Part shown: positions 1 to 6,426 of the stretch, piece by piece
Layout: each line of letters begins with the position of its first letter
Numbering within the stretch: position 1 is the stretch's first letter
Assembly (NCBI GenBank): GCA_037139695.1
Contig: JBAXFX010000045.1
Coordinates: 1-10,639, forward strand
Source of the DNA: JAAXTX01 sp037139695
GTDB taxonomy: Bacteria > Patescibacteriota > Minisyncoccia > Moranbacterales > UBA1568
Length of the DNA stretch: 10,639 nt
Direction of reading: 5' to 3'
Program-made: the position numbers and the translations under genes
Notes under the pieces: generated by a model
The model's database searches: none
Told to the model about the DNA's origin: nothing
The model's input: the letters and a program-made list of their open reading frames with translations, nothing else

Positions 1-232
1 GTAGATACGGCGACAAGGGGTACGCGCGTGTACGCCGAAGATCGTAGGCGCAGGAGGTATGTTCCTAACGGATAGGCTCTAAGGTTATGCCCCTCGTCAC
101 GGTCGTTCTTCAGGCCGGAAAGGAAGCCGTCAAACGCATCCTTCTCTTCGGTTCAGCTATATCGGTAAGATTCTATGCCGGAGTATTTTGAAAAGGTACC
201 TGATCTCTTTTCGGTTCGACCTCTTCTTTTCG
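1..232. other. Left-edge stretch without a defensible gene
   Basis: No complete gene can be supported here. On the minus strand one frame stays open from position 152 to the window edge and reads like protein (it includes AFDGFLSGLKNDRDEGHNLR), but it begins after a stop codon and has no ATG, GTG or TTG. On the plus strand a short frame ending at a TAG at 45-47 reads YGDKGYARVRRRS and could be the tail of a gene entering from the left. The two overlap and I cannot choose between them. No clear terminator hairpin follows the membrane-protein gene that ends at 233. Confidence 0.3.
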
Positions 233-1159
233 TCACGGAGTTCGATCCACGATCTCAAGAAAGATCGCTCCGTCGTCTGGAAGCGAATATCTCCTTCCAC
301 CATTCCCGCACAACAGATACCAACAACGACGATCGTACCGTTCGACGCGGATGCTTTCAGGATATTCCCCCTTCTTCTTGTCGTAGACGGACGCCTTTCC
401 CGAATCGAGAAGTTCGGCGACGACGCGCTTGGTGTCACTCTGCGAACCTGTTATCTTGTCCGCACTTTCGGAACCTTTCACGGATTCCGGGTACAGGACC
501 GACTGACCGCGACCTATCCCGGTCTGCCGCCCCAGGGTTTCCGTGAAGTCGCTCACATCGAAACTGATCTTTACGCGATCCATCTCATATACGATCGCTT
601 CCCGTCCGACCGGAGCGGTCAGCCGCACTTCCCTGCTCTCCGATGCGGACGACATCTTCCCGTCATCCAACCGGCTCCACACGCCATCCGCCCGCAAGAA
701 GAGATATCCCGCGGAGAGCCCCGCGACGGAAAGAACCGCACCGACGATAAGTAGGATCTTTTTTCGCGTGGACGACGGACCACGGCTTTCATTGCCTTTC
801 TCGTCATGAATCTCGAGCCTGCCCGCATCCGACCGTATGGCCTCCGTCTTGATCCGACCGAACCGATTCCGTGTCAGCAGATACAGCGGAAGACCTATAA
901 ACACGAACACGTAGGCGAGCAATGTGAACAGCCACCCCATGGAAACCTGCCTTGCCCGGGAATCCGCGTACACCCAAAACGCCGCGATCGTGGATATGAC
1001 CGCGTAGACACCATACAGCGGATCGTACTGAAAAGTCGTGGAGATGACCCCGATAATGACATCGAGAACGACCATGGTGAGGATCGAACGCCAGAGCGAC
1101 AGCCCCCTATACAGCCAAAGATACGCAAAGACCGGAGAAGTGAGCCACAAATAAGCCAT
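233..1159 (-). CDS. Four-helix membrane protein of unknown function
   Basis: A 308-aa protein that I do not recognise as a named family. Hydrophobic segments lie at about residues 24-42, 48-65, 75-96 and 134-155. The first three form a compact N-terminal membrane unit; the stretch WLFTLLAYVFVFIGLPLYLL, followed by a basic residue, resembles small integral membrane domains found in many bacteria. A charged linker (about 100-133) leads to the fourth helix, and residues 156-308 form a soluble, Ser/Asp/Arg-rich tail with two cysteines near the end (RRCWYLLCGNGG). The tail is probably outside the membrane, but its side is an inference. The ATG at 1159 is the first start after an in-frame TAA seven codons upstream; there is no Shine-Dalgarno sequence. 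It is separated from the Nudix gene by 277 nt and is probably its own transcription unit. The membrane topology supports a real gene; the function is open. Confidence 0.72.
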   Translation of the reverse strand: MAYLWLTSPVFAYLWLYRGLSLWRSILTMVVLDVIIGVISTTFQYDPLYGVYAVISTIAAFWVYADSRARQVSMGWLFTLLAYVFVFIGLPLYLLTRNRFGRIKTEAIRSDAGRLEIHDEKGNESRGPSSTRKKILLIVGAVLSVAGLSAGYLFLRADGVWSRLDDGKMSSASESREVRLTAPVGREAIVYEMDRVKISFDVSDFTETLGRQTGIGRGQSVLYPESVKGSESADKITGSQSDTKRVVAELLDSGKASVYDKKKGEYPESIRVERYDRRCWYLLCGNGGRRYSLPDDGAIFLEIVDRTP

Positions 1160-1274
1160 AACGGATTCGCTGAATACTTAGATCGCCAATACCGTATCAT
1201 CATGATATCACATTCCTAAGCTCCACTCCTTTGAGAGAAAAGATGGCGAAAAGACGAGAGAAAGAAACACTACA

Positions 1275-1295
1275 CGACCCGCCTTATCGCGGTCG
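1275..1295 (-). terminator. Weak hairpin, possible terminator after the Nudix gene
   Basis: CGACC (1275-1279) pairs with GGTCG (1291-1295), with two further inner GC pairs across a one-base bulge. On the minus strand it is followed by a T-rich stretch (TGTAGTGTTTCTTTCTC). The stem is short and the T tract interrupted, so this is only a candidate. The rest of the 1160-1436 spacer shows no convincing promoter. Confidence 0.3.
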
Positions 1296-1321
1296 CGAGG
1301 AAATTTCTCCGACAGTATCAT

Positions 1322-1344
1322 GCCACTATTTTACGAAAAGTGGC
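1322..1344. repeat. Inverted repeat in the Nudix/membrane-protein spacer
   Basis: GCCACT (1322-1327) and AGTGGC (1339-1344) form a perfect 6-bp stem around an AT-rich loop that can partly extend the stem. It has no T tract on either side, so it is not a standard terminator. It could be an operator-like site or part of a weak termination region with the hairpin at 1275-1295. Confidence 0.35.
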
Positions 1345-1436
1345 GATTACGGTTTGACAGTTCGGTATAACGGGTCTTTTCTGGTTCGCCATGCAAAGCA
1401 GTCGTCAGGCGTATTCCCCTATTTCGGTTCAGTCAA

Positions 1437-1880
1437 TTATGTATTCTCAACACCGCGAGCCAAGCAAGAGCGAAGTTTCGATGCTTTCTCGGCCGCAAGC
1501 CGACTGTTGATGTTGTGCCAAGGAATGGACCCGATTTCATCGAAGCCGATCCAGCGACTCTCTTCATGCTCGGAACTGATGACGGCATCCGATCCACCAA
1601 CAACATGACAGAGATAGAAGACCGAGTATTTCGGAGGATCCTCTATGCCCCACCGCGCCGTATGGATCGGGGCGACGATATCGACCTTGAGTCCGGTTTC
1701 TTCTATCACTTCTCGTCGCAACCCATCCTCGGGCTTATCGTCGGATTCGAGCCTCCCGCCGGGAAGCATCCACATCTCGGTCGGAAACTCATCATTTAGA
1801 GGCAAGCGAAGAATCAGGAACTTTCCCTCCCCGTTTACGATGACGCCATATTCACCCACATTGCATTTCAAATGAGGCAT
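1437..1880 (-). CDS. Nudix hydrolase (stand-alone)
   Basis: A 147-aa single-domain Nudix protein. The Nudix box runs from G42 to L64: GGRLESDDKPEDGLRREVIE followed by ETGL. It matches GX5EX7REUXEEXGU except that the first glutamate is aspartate (D48); R56, E57, E60 and E61, which bind the catalytic metal in the family, are all present. Nudix enzymes hydrolyse nucleoside diphosphates linked to another group; the substrate cannot be told from the sequence. The strand before the box (GEYGVIVNGEGKFLILRLPL) is the usual first beta element, so the domain is complete and of normal length. The ATG at 1880 fits the family start; no ribosome binding site is visible. The upstream spacer contains mobile-element-like repeats. 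It is unrelated in position to the Nudix domain fused to GrpE at 6427-7329. Confidence 0.9.
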   Translation of the reverse strand: MPHLKCNVGEYGVIVNGEGKFLILRLPLNDEFPTEMWMLPGGRLESDDKPEDGLRREVIEETGLKVDIVAPIHTARWGIEDPPKYSVFYLCHVVGGSDAVISSEHEESRWIGFDEIGSIPWHNINSRLAAEKASKLRSCLARGVENT

Positions 1881-1966
1881 AATACAAAGTCAACAAAATT
1901 TATTCGAGCGACGGCGCGGAGTTGGCGAGCCATACGACATATGTATTTATGCCGTCAGTATATCAC

Positions 1967-1979
1967 TTATTGACAATAA
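1967..1979. repeat. Short perfect palindrome TTATTG-A-CAATAA
   Basis: TTATTG (1967-1972), one base, CAATAA (1974-1979). It lies upstream of the Nudix gene and could be a regulator site or chance in AT-rich DNA. On the minus strand a TATACT, usable as a -10 box, follows a few bases later, but no fitting -35 box is seen. Confidence 0.25.
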
Positions 1980-1986
1980 ATGTACT

Positions 1987-2037
1987 TGACCCCTTTTCTG
2001 GCTCCGCCTTTTCTGGCTTCAGGACCTTTTGGGGTCA
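1987..2037. repeat. GACCCC repeat cluster, copy A, with inverted end
   Basis: TGACCCCTTTTCTGGCTC at 1987-2004 recurs exactly at 2235-2252. Within this copy, the TGACCCC at 1987-1993 is matched by an inverted GGGGTCA at 2031-2037, and GCCAGAAAAGG (minus strand) occurs twice in tandem between them. Short sequences of the type (A/G)TACCTGACCCC are, to my memory, common around REP/IS200-type (Y1) transposases; no transposase gene is present here. Confidence 0.55.
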
Positions 2038-2121
2038 TAATATATCACCCAAGGACCAGAGGGCGAAGTCGAGCATCTTGGCGTCGGAAATCCTTTCTAC
2101 GTTCGTATATTGGAGCCTTCA
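2035..2121 (-). pseudogene. C-terminal remnant of a paralogue of the 200-aa gene
   Basis: Read on the minus strand, 2118-2035 encodes an open fragment bounded by TGA at both ends, ending NVERISDAKMLDFALWSLGD followed by Ile-Leu-stop. The complete gene at 2944-3546 ends SVNRVKNMKILDFALWALGD followed by Leu-Ile-stop. The two line up without gaps over about 21 residues with roughly a dozen identities, and the DNA is also similar around the GCGAAGTC stretch. The rest of the copy is missing: upstream there is a stop and then AT-rich DNA and repeats. The stop codon of the remnant is part of the GGGGTCA repeat end. The fragment is best read as a second copy that was destroyed by rearrangement. Confidence 0.6.
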
Positions 2122-2143
2122 ATATAAAAAATATTTCTAAATA

Positions 2144-2252
2144 GTGCCTGGTCCGATTTTTGCTCAGCGCTTTTCAAGTGGCACGAGCGGACGGCCGTCA
2201 TCTCGTGCCACTTCCCAAAACCGTAGAGCATACCTGACCCCTTTTCTGGCTC
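2144..2252. mobile_element. Palindromic REP/IS200-like remnant element
   Basis: A perfect 12-bp stem, AAGTGGCACGAG (2176-2187) and CTCGTGCCACTT (2202-2213), encloses a 14-nt loop that itself contains GACGGCCGTC. It is flanked by two degenerate direct repeats, GTGCCTGGTCCGATTTTT (2144-2161) and ATACCTGACCCCTTTTC (2232 onward). Subterminal palindromes bounded by such repeats are the layout of non-autonomous elements moved by Y1 transposases (IS200/IS605, RAYT). It has no ORF of its own. Classification is by layout and remembered motif style, not by a database match. The 387 nt between 1881 and 2267 hold this element, the remnant at 2035-2121 and the copy A repeats, and no intact gene. Confidence 0.5.
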
Positions 2253-2267
2253 TTTTCTGACTCTGAC

Positions 2268-2921
2268 TCAATAATACTTACGCAGCGCATCAGAGGGTAA
2301 ATCGTCATATTTCGATGATTTAAATGTCTTTCTTCCGATTTCCGATATGCCACGCGCGGACCAGTGATATCTCCTTATTTCAAACTCGTCAAAGTCATCC
2401 CAATTTTTTCCAACGGAAACGTCTTCTATCGGTATGTATCGTCCTACCTGAATGCTCCCGTCATTTTCAAGCCAAGCGAATCCATACGGATCCCCACAAA
2501 AAGAGGCCAGAAGTTTCTCATTTTTTCCGATACTTCGATAGATATACAGAACCTGGATATATCTGTCCGCCATTTCGATGTCGTATCGGACTATTTTCTC
2601 GACAATACCATCTCCATCGATATCCCTTACGATTGGCTTGCCGACGATTTTTGAGGACCAATCACGGAAACGTTCCTGTCCATCATCAGTATCGCAATTT
2701 ATCACAGAATTCTTGTATATGTCATCAGTCGACCCATCATCAGGCGATGATTCCGATTGCTGCGGATTGATCGACTCCGGCGTTGACTCTGACAGATCGT
2801 TTTTTATCACGAATGTATTGACTTCGGATTTTGCGCGCCATAAATACGCGCTGACACCGAAAATCGCAGTTGCACATATAAGCTCAACACATAGCAAAAT
2901 TATTTTGGAGGCTCTTATCAT
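2268..2921 (-). CDS. Membrane-anchored protein with a calcium-loop-like motif
   Basis: A 217-aa protein of unknown function. One N-terminal hydrophobic helix (about 7-28, preceded by Arg and Lys) should anchor it with the bulk outside the cytoplasm; it could also be an uncleaved signal. Residues 41-67 are a Ser/Pro/Asp-rich linker. The outer domain contains DIDGDGIVE (100-108), the DxDGDGxxE pattern of calcium-binding loops in FG-GAP/VCBS and dockerin-like repeats, followed by beta-rich sequence with several YI and RY pairs. Two cysteines (76, 142) could form a disulfide. The ATG at 2921 is preceded at a slightly long distance by GAGGA, a weak ribosome site. The gene starts 22 nt after the stop of the 200-aa gene, so the two are probably co-transcribed. 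Its stop is directly followed by GTCAGA-type repeats. Confidence 0.7.
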   Translation of the reverse strand: MIRASKIILLCVELICATAIFGVSAYLWRAKSEVNTFVIKNDLSESTPESINPQQSESSPDDGSTDDIYKNSVINCDTDDGQERFRDWSSKIVGKPIVRDIDGDGIVEKIVRYDIEMADRYIQVLYIYRSIGKNEKLLASFCGDPYGFAWLENDGSIQVGRYIPIEDVSVGKNWDDFDEFEIRRYHWSARGISEIGRKTFKSSKYDDLPSDALRKYY

Positions 2922-2943
2922 AGCGCAATCTTTCCTCTTCTCA

Positions 2944-3546
2944 TTAAATCAAATCCCCTAACGCCCAAAGAGCGAAGTCCAGTATCTTCATATTCTTCAC
3001 ACGATTAACACTTTCTTTTTCAATACCGGGTATCTTGATAAATTGTGAGCGAAGTTCATTGATTAGTTCCCCTACTTGTTTCATTTTTAGCAGTTCATCA
3101 ATCTTTTGACACAGTAGCTCATAGCGTTCCTTCTCCATGCCACCTGCTGCTCCCCAGCCAAACACTCGCGCCACGTTACTGTCGTATATCGGAAGATCAT
3201 TATTTATCGTATGCATCATTTTGCTCGTATAACTCAGATGCCTATTTCCCGTTGTTTCCGAGACTTTGCAAAAAATATCATAAAAATCATCAGCATTTAT
3301 ACTATGACTGCTACATTCAACAAATATTCGAAAGAATTGATCTTTGCCTTCTCGGCCCATGTGGAATAGCCTGTAAAAATGTGAAAACCTACGCCGAAAT
3401 TCAGGCGACACTACGCCCCCATTTCTATATATATCTCTAAGTTCGAAATATCTTTTCACGTCACTTTCCCGATTTTGGAGCCACGAAAATATCGTATCTT
3501 TATTATGTATGAGTAAATTTGATACTTCAGCGGCAGTTCGTGGCAT
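2944..3546 (-). CDS. 200-aa protein, possibly of HhH DNA-glycosylase type fold
   Basis: A soluble, mostly helical protein without signal or membrane segments. I do not know its family for certain. The central stretch SYTSKMMHTINNDLPIYDSN (105-124) followed by VARVFGWG, and the C-terminal KILDFALWALGD (187-198), resemble conserved blocks of uncharacterised proteins with a fold related to HhH-GPD base-excision glycosylases (a pattern of the type SKxLHxxxPxxxPIxDSxV). D122 is in the place where an acidic residue is conserved, but no complete hairpin-helix-hairpin motif is visible, so DNA repair or modification is only a guess. The ATG at 3546 lacks a Shine-Dalgarno site. The gene lies just after the dnaK terminator and is much AT-richer than dnaK (21 of 60 G+C in 3181-3240 against 34 of 60 in 4561-4620), which suggests separate origin. 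A broken second copy is present at 2035-2121. Confidence 0.72.
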   Translation of the reverse strand: MPRTAAEVSNLLIHNKDTIFSWLQNRESDVKRYFELRDIYRNGGVVSPEFRRRFSHFYRLFHMGREGKDQFFRIFVECSSHSINADDFYDIFCKVSETTGNRHLSYTSKMMHTINNDLPIYDSNVARVFGWGAAGGMEKERYELLCQKIDELLKMKQVGELINELRSQFIKIPGIEKESVNRVKNMKILDFALWALGDLI

Positions 3547-3583
3547 ATTCGTATATTTGCGTCGAATTCATTTCAAAACCGCG

Positions 3584-3612
3584 AAGGGCGGAGGGAAAAT
3601 CCCTCCGCCCTT
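3584..3612 (-). terminator. Strong hairpin terminator after dnaK
   Basis: AAGGGCGGAGGGA (3584-3596) and TCCCTCCGCCCTT (3600-3612) form a perfect 13-bp GC-rich stem with a 3-nt loop, starting seven bases after the dnaK stop codon. On the minus strand it is followed by CGCGGTTTTG, a short T tract. It separates the heat-shock genes from the AT-rich accessory genes. Confidence 0.85.
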
Positions 3613-3618
3613 AGTGCC

Positions 3619-5547
3619 TTACTTCTTTTCCTCATCACCCGCCGGGGCGCTGTCGTCCACTTCGGCGTCCTTCGCTTGGCTCGCCGTAGCATCATCCGAT
3701 GCGGAGGCGGCGGGCTCACCTGCCTTGGCTGCGGCCTCGGCTTCTTGTGCTGCCTTGTAGAGCTTCTCGCCGATCTTCTGCGCCGCCTCGGAGAGGGTCT
3801 CGCTCGCCTTCTTAATGGCCTCGAGATCGTCGCCGTTCTTGACCTTGTCGAGCTCGGCGATGGCTTCTTCGACCGGCTTCTTCTCGTCTTCGGTCAATTT
3901 GTCGCCCGCATCCTTGATGGCCTTGGCAGTTGTATAAGAGAGCGTGTCAGCAATATTGCGCGCCTCGACGAGTTCCTTCTTGTGCTTGTCCTCCTCGGCA
4001 TGGAGTTCGGCGTCTTTCTTCATGCGCTCGATCTCCTCGTCCTTGAGACCGGTCGAGGCCTCGATACGGATGGACTGGCTCTTGTTCGTCGCCTTGTCCT
4101 TGGCCGTGACGGAGAGGATGCCCGAGGCGTCGATATCGAAGGTCACCTCGACTTGGGGAATGCCGCGCGGTGCCGGCGGAATGCCATCGAGGATGAATCG
4201 TCCGAGAGACTTGTTATCCGCGGCCATCTCGCGCTCGCCCTGGAGCACGTGGATCTCGACGGACGGCTGATTGTCCGCCGCAGTCGAGAAGGTCTGCGAC
4301 TTGGATGCCGGGATGGTCATATTGCGTTCGATGAGCGCGGTGCGCACGCCGCCCATAGTCTCGATACCGAGCGTGAGCGGGGTGACATCGAGCAAGAGCA
4401 CGTCCTTGACCGACCCTTCGAGCACGCCGCCCTGGATCGCCGCACCCATCGCGACGACCTCGTCCGGGTTGACCGAAATATTCGGCTTCTTGCCGAAGAA
4501 CTTCTCCACGGTCGCAAGGACGAGCGGCATACGGGTCATACCGCCGACGAGGACCACCTCGTTGATATCCTTGGCATCGAGCTTGGCGTCCTTGAGCGCT
4601 TTCTTGACCGGGACGAGCGTCGCCTCCACGAGGTCATGCACGATCTCTTCGAGCTTGGCGCGGGAGAGTTTCATGACGAGGTGCTTGGGTCCGTCGGCTC
4701 CGCTCGTGATGAACGGCTGATTGATTTCGCTTTCCTGCGCAGTCGAGAGTTCGATCTTGGCCTTCTCCGCGGCCTCCTTGATGCGCTGGAGCGCGAGCGG
4801 GTCTTTGCTAAGGTCGATGCCTTCCTGCTTTTTGAACTCGTCGAGGATCCAGTGCATGATGCGCTGATCGAAATCATCACCACCAAGATGCGTGTCGCCG
4901 TTGGTCGACTTCACCTCGACGGTATCCTCGGCCACCTCGAGGATCGAGATGTCGAACGTACCACCACCGAGGTCATAGACCGCAATCTTCTCGTCCTTCT
5001 TCTTGTTGAACCCGTACGCGAGCGCGGCCGCCGTCGGCTCGTTGATGATGCGACGTACATTGAGACCGGCAATCTCACCCGCCTCCATCGTCGCCTTGCG
5101 CTGGCTGTCGTCGAAGTACGCCGGGACGGTGATGACCGCCTCAGTAATCTTCTCGCCGAGCTTCTCCTCCGCATCGGCCTTGAGCTTGCCGAGGATCATC
5201 GCGGAGATTTCCTGCGGGGTGTACTCCACACCACCCATGACGACTTTGGTCCCCTCACCCGCCTGATTGATCTTGTATGGAAGCGTCTTGAGGTCGCGCT
5301 GCACCTCCTCGTCGTTGAAGTGGCGTCCGATGAGCCGCTTGATCGAGAAGAGCGTATCGCCCGGGTTCGTGACCGCCTGGCGCTTGGCCAGGAGTCCCAC
5401 GAGGCGCTCGCCGTTCTTGGACGTGGCCACCATGCTGGGGGTCGTCCGGTTGCCTTCCTTGTTTTCCACGATCGACGGGCTTCCGCCTTCGACGATTGCT
5501 ACCGCCGAGTTCGTCGTCCCGAGGTCGATTCCTAATATCTTTGCCAT
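3619..5547 (-). CDS. dnaK: Chaperone DnaK (Hsp70)
   Basis: ATP-dependent cytoplasmic chaperone that binds and releases exposed hydrophobic peptides, working with GrpE and normally DnaJ. The 642-aa length is typical. Numbered from the start chosen here: phosphate-1 motif IDLGTTNS at 7-14, NEPTAAALAYG at 169-179, phosphate-2 DLGGGTFD at 192-199, the interdomain linker VLLLDVTP at 383-390, then the beta-sandwich substrate domain (with GIPPAPRG) and the helical lid from about 500. The tail is Ala/Glu-rich and ends in acidic and lysine residues. I chose the ATG at 5547 because homologues begin MAKILGIDLGTTNS; an in-frame ATG at 5556 would add three residues. Neither has a Shine-Dalgarno sequence. 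It lies 287 nt after hsp20 and is closed by a strong terminator; no dnaJ follows. The 278-nt spacer upstream may hold its own promoter. Confidence 0.98.
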   Translation of the reverse strand: MAKILGIDLGTTNSAVAIVEGGSPSIVENKEGNRTTPSMVATSKNGERLVGLLAKRQAVTNPGDTLFSIKRLIGRHFNDEEVQRDLKTLPYKINQAGEGTKVVMGGVEYTPQEISAMILGKLKADAEEKLGEKITEAVITVPAYFDDSQRKATMEAGEIAGLNVRRIINEPTAAALAYGFNKKKDEKIAVYDLGGGTFDISILEVAEDTVEVKSTNGDTHLGGDDFDQRIMHWILDEFKKQEGIDLSKDPLALQRIKEAAEKAKIELSTAQESEINQPFITSGADGPKHLVMKLSRAKLEEIVHDLVEATLVPVKKALKDAKLDAKDINEVVLVGGMTRMPLVLATVEKFFGKKPNISVNPDEVVAMGAAIQGGVLEGSVKDVLLLDVTPLTLGIETMGGVRTALIERNMTIPASKSQTFSTAADNQPSVEIHVLQGEREMAADNKSLGRFILDGIPPAPRGIPQVEVTFDIDASGILSVTAKDKATNKSQSIRIEASTGLKDEEIERMKKDAELHAEEDKHKKELVEARNIADTLSYTTAKAIKDAGDKLTEDEKKPVEEAIAELDKVKNGDDLEAIKKASETLSEAAQKIGEKLYKAAQEAEAAAKAGEPAASASDDATASQAKDAEVDDSAPAGDEEKK

Positions 5548-5766
5548 ATTCGTCATTGAGTCTGCGAAATGCTACGCTATGCCCGCCCGCACCGCATTCG
5601 CGGAGCGATTCGGGTGGGAGCATCCCGCAAACTTCATAATTATCAATTACATATTATCAACCAACTGAGCCGGAGGCGCTTCCGTGTCACCGGCAGAGTA
5701 TATCTTCTCACCGACTTCGGAAGTTTTTCTGGGAGGCCATATGTTTATACTTACTTTGATTATTTC

Positions 5767-5789
5767 ATTATATCGACGGTTATTCCGTC
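5767..5789 (-). promoter_or_regulatory. Possible dnaK promoter element with small palindrome
   Basis: On the minus strand a perfect TATAAT (5772-5767) is preceded by the inverted repeat GACGG-AATAA-CCGTC (5789-5775). The -35 position (CGGGGG) does not fit sigma70, so the palindrome may be an operator-like or activator site, or a small terminator for hsp20. Another TATACT lies at 5702-5697, also without a good -35. No CIRCE is present in this 278-nt spacer. Confidence 0.3.
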
Positions 5790-5834
5790 CCCCCGCGACC
5801 CGACTTGTGCGGTCAGGCCGCGTTCGGGGCGGAA

Positions 5835-6284
5835 TCACTTCTTCTTCGGTGCTACGACCTGCGGCTTCGCCTTCGCCTTGGTCTTGATGGAGATTTTCTT
5901 CGGTTTGGCCTCTTCCTTCTTCGGAAGGGTGATCCGGAGGATCCCGTCATCGTAGACTGCTTCCGCCTGCTCGCCTCTGACCGACATCGGGAGAATCAGC
6001 GACCGCGTGAAACTGCCCTCGCGGACCTCCTTCCGATAATAGTCCTCCCGCTTCGTCTCGGACTTCGTCCTCATGTGTCCGGAGACGGTGAGGACGTCGT
6101 TCTCGACGGAAATATCCACCTGTTCCGCGTCGATATTCGGGAGGGGCATCTCGACAACGAGATCGTCCTTCTCCTGGAATATGTCGACGGCCGGAACGAA
6201 TGAACTTCCCCTTCCGGCCAGCTCGTCGCCGAGCAGCCGGTCGAGATCGAGAAACAGCGGGTTCATCGGTACTATACTTCGCAT
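5835..6284 (-). CDS. Small heat-shock protein, Hsp20/alpha-crystallin family
   Basis: A 149-aa ATP-independent holdase that keeps unfolding proteins soluble for DnaK-based refolding. The N-terminal arm is short (1-28). The alpha-crystallin domain spans about 29-122: FVPAVDIFQEKDDLVVEMPL, the ENDVLTVSG strand, and the closing YDDGILRITLPK, the typical end of the domain. A C-terminal I-x-I motif (ISI, 131-133), which in the family docks neighbouring subunits in the oligomer, is followed by a lysine-rich tail. The start is fixed by AAGGAGGTGA at 6300-6291, close to the ATG. The gene sits between grpE and dnaK, where most bacteria have none, and is probably heat-induced with them, though no CIRCE lies directly upstream. 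Confidence 0.95.
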   Translation of the reverse strand: MRSIVPMNPLFLDLDRLLGDELAGRGSSFVPAVDIFQEKDDLVVEMPLPNIDAEQVDISVENDVLTVSGHMRTKSETKREDYYRKEVREGSFTRSLILPMSVRGEQAEAVYDDGILRITLPKKEEAKPKKISIKTKAKAKPQVVAPKKK

Positions 6285-6290
6285 ACGCTT

Positions 6291-6300
6291 TCACCTCCTT
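6291..6300 (-). promoter_or_regulatory. Strong Shine-Dalgarno site of hsp20
   Basis: AAGGAGGTGA on the minus strand, a near-perfect match to the 16S anti-Shine-Dalgarno sequence, with nine bases between GGAGG and the ATG. It is the only strong ribosome binding site ahead of a gene in this window. Its TGA also closes a 21-codon frame that starts at 6356. Confidence 0.8.
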
Positions 6301-6376
6301 TCATTTTTAATTGATAACATACAACTCCCACCCCTACCCCGCGGCCAGGAGACCATCCTCCTTTTGGTCGGATAAT

Positions 6377-6399
6377 CCTCCTCTGCAAGGGAGCAGGAA
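6377..6399 (-). repeat. Degenerate hairpin between the grpE and hsp20 genes
   Basis: CTCC and GGAG around TGCA form a short stem, with the tail AAGGGAGCAGGAA (6387-6399). It looks like a decayed relative of the perfect hairpin at 7388-7408, which ends AAGGGGAGCAGGA. Both follow the preceding stop codon closely on the minus strand. The upstream region of hsp20 also has two further GGAGGA sequences without suitably spaced starts. Confidence 0.3.
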
Positions 6400-6409
6400 A
6401 CTGTGCCCC

Positions 6410-6425
6410 TGTTCACTGTTATCTG
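6410..6425. repeat. 16-nt inverted repeat, left copy
   Basis: TGTTCACTGTTATCTG is the exact reverse complement of CAGATAACAGTGAACA at 8173-8188. This copy lies one base beyond the stop of the Nudix-GrpE gene; the other lies directly upstream of hrcA. The match ends exactly at 16 nt on both sides. Confidence 0.6.
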
Positions 6426-6426
6426 G

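Noticed and set aside
157..438. 93-codon minus-strand frame overlapping the membrane-protein gene
   Set aside because: Shadow frame rich in Arg and Ser inside a better supported gene; no domain.
1354..1371. Plus-strand promoter TTGACA with TATAAC
   Set aside because: The two hexamers are only six bases apart, and no plus-strand gene follows.
1231..1608. 125-codon plus-strand frame across the Nudix gene end
   Set aside because: It overlaps the well-supported Nudix gene, has no recognisable domain and no ribosome site.
2144..2252. Palindrome as a transcription terminator
   Set aside because: The 12-bp stem has no T tract directly after it on either strand, and the flanking direct repeats fit a mobile-element remnant better.
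3676..5535. 619-codon open frame on the plus strand opposite dnaK
   Set aside because: It mirrors dnaK and arises from the codon bias of a GC-rich gene. Long antisense frames opposite Hsp70 genes are a known artefact, and the translation (runs of Arg, Leu, Asp) shows no domain.
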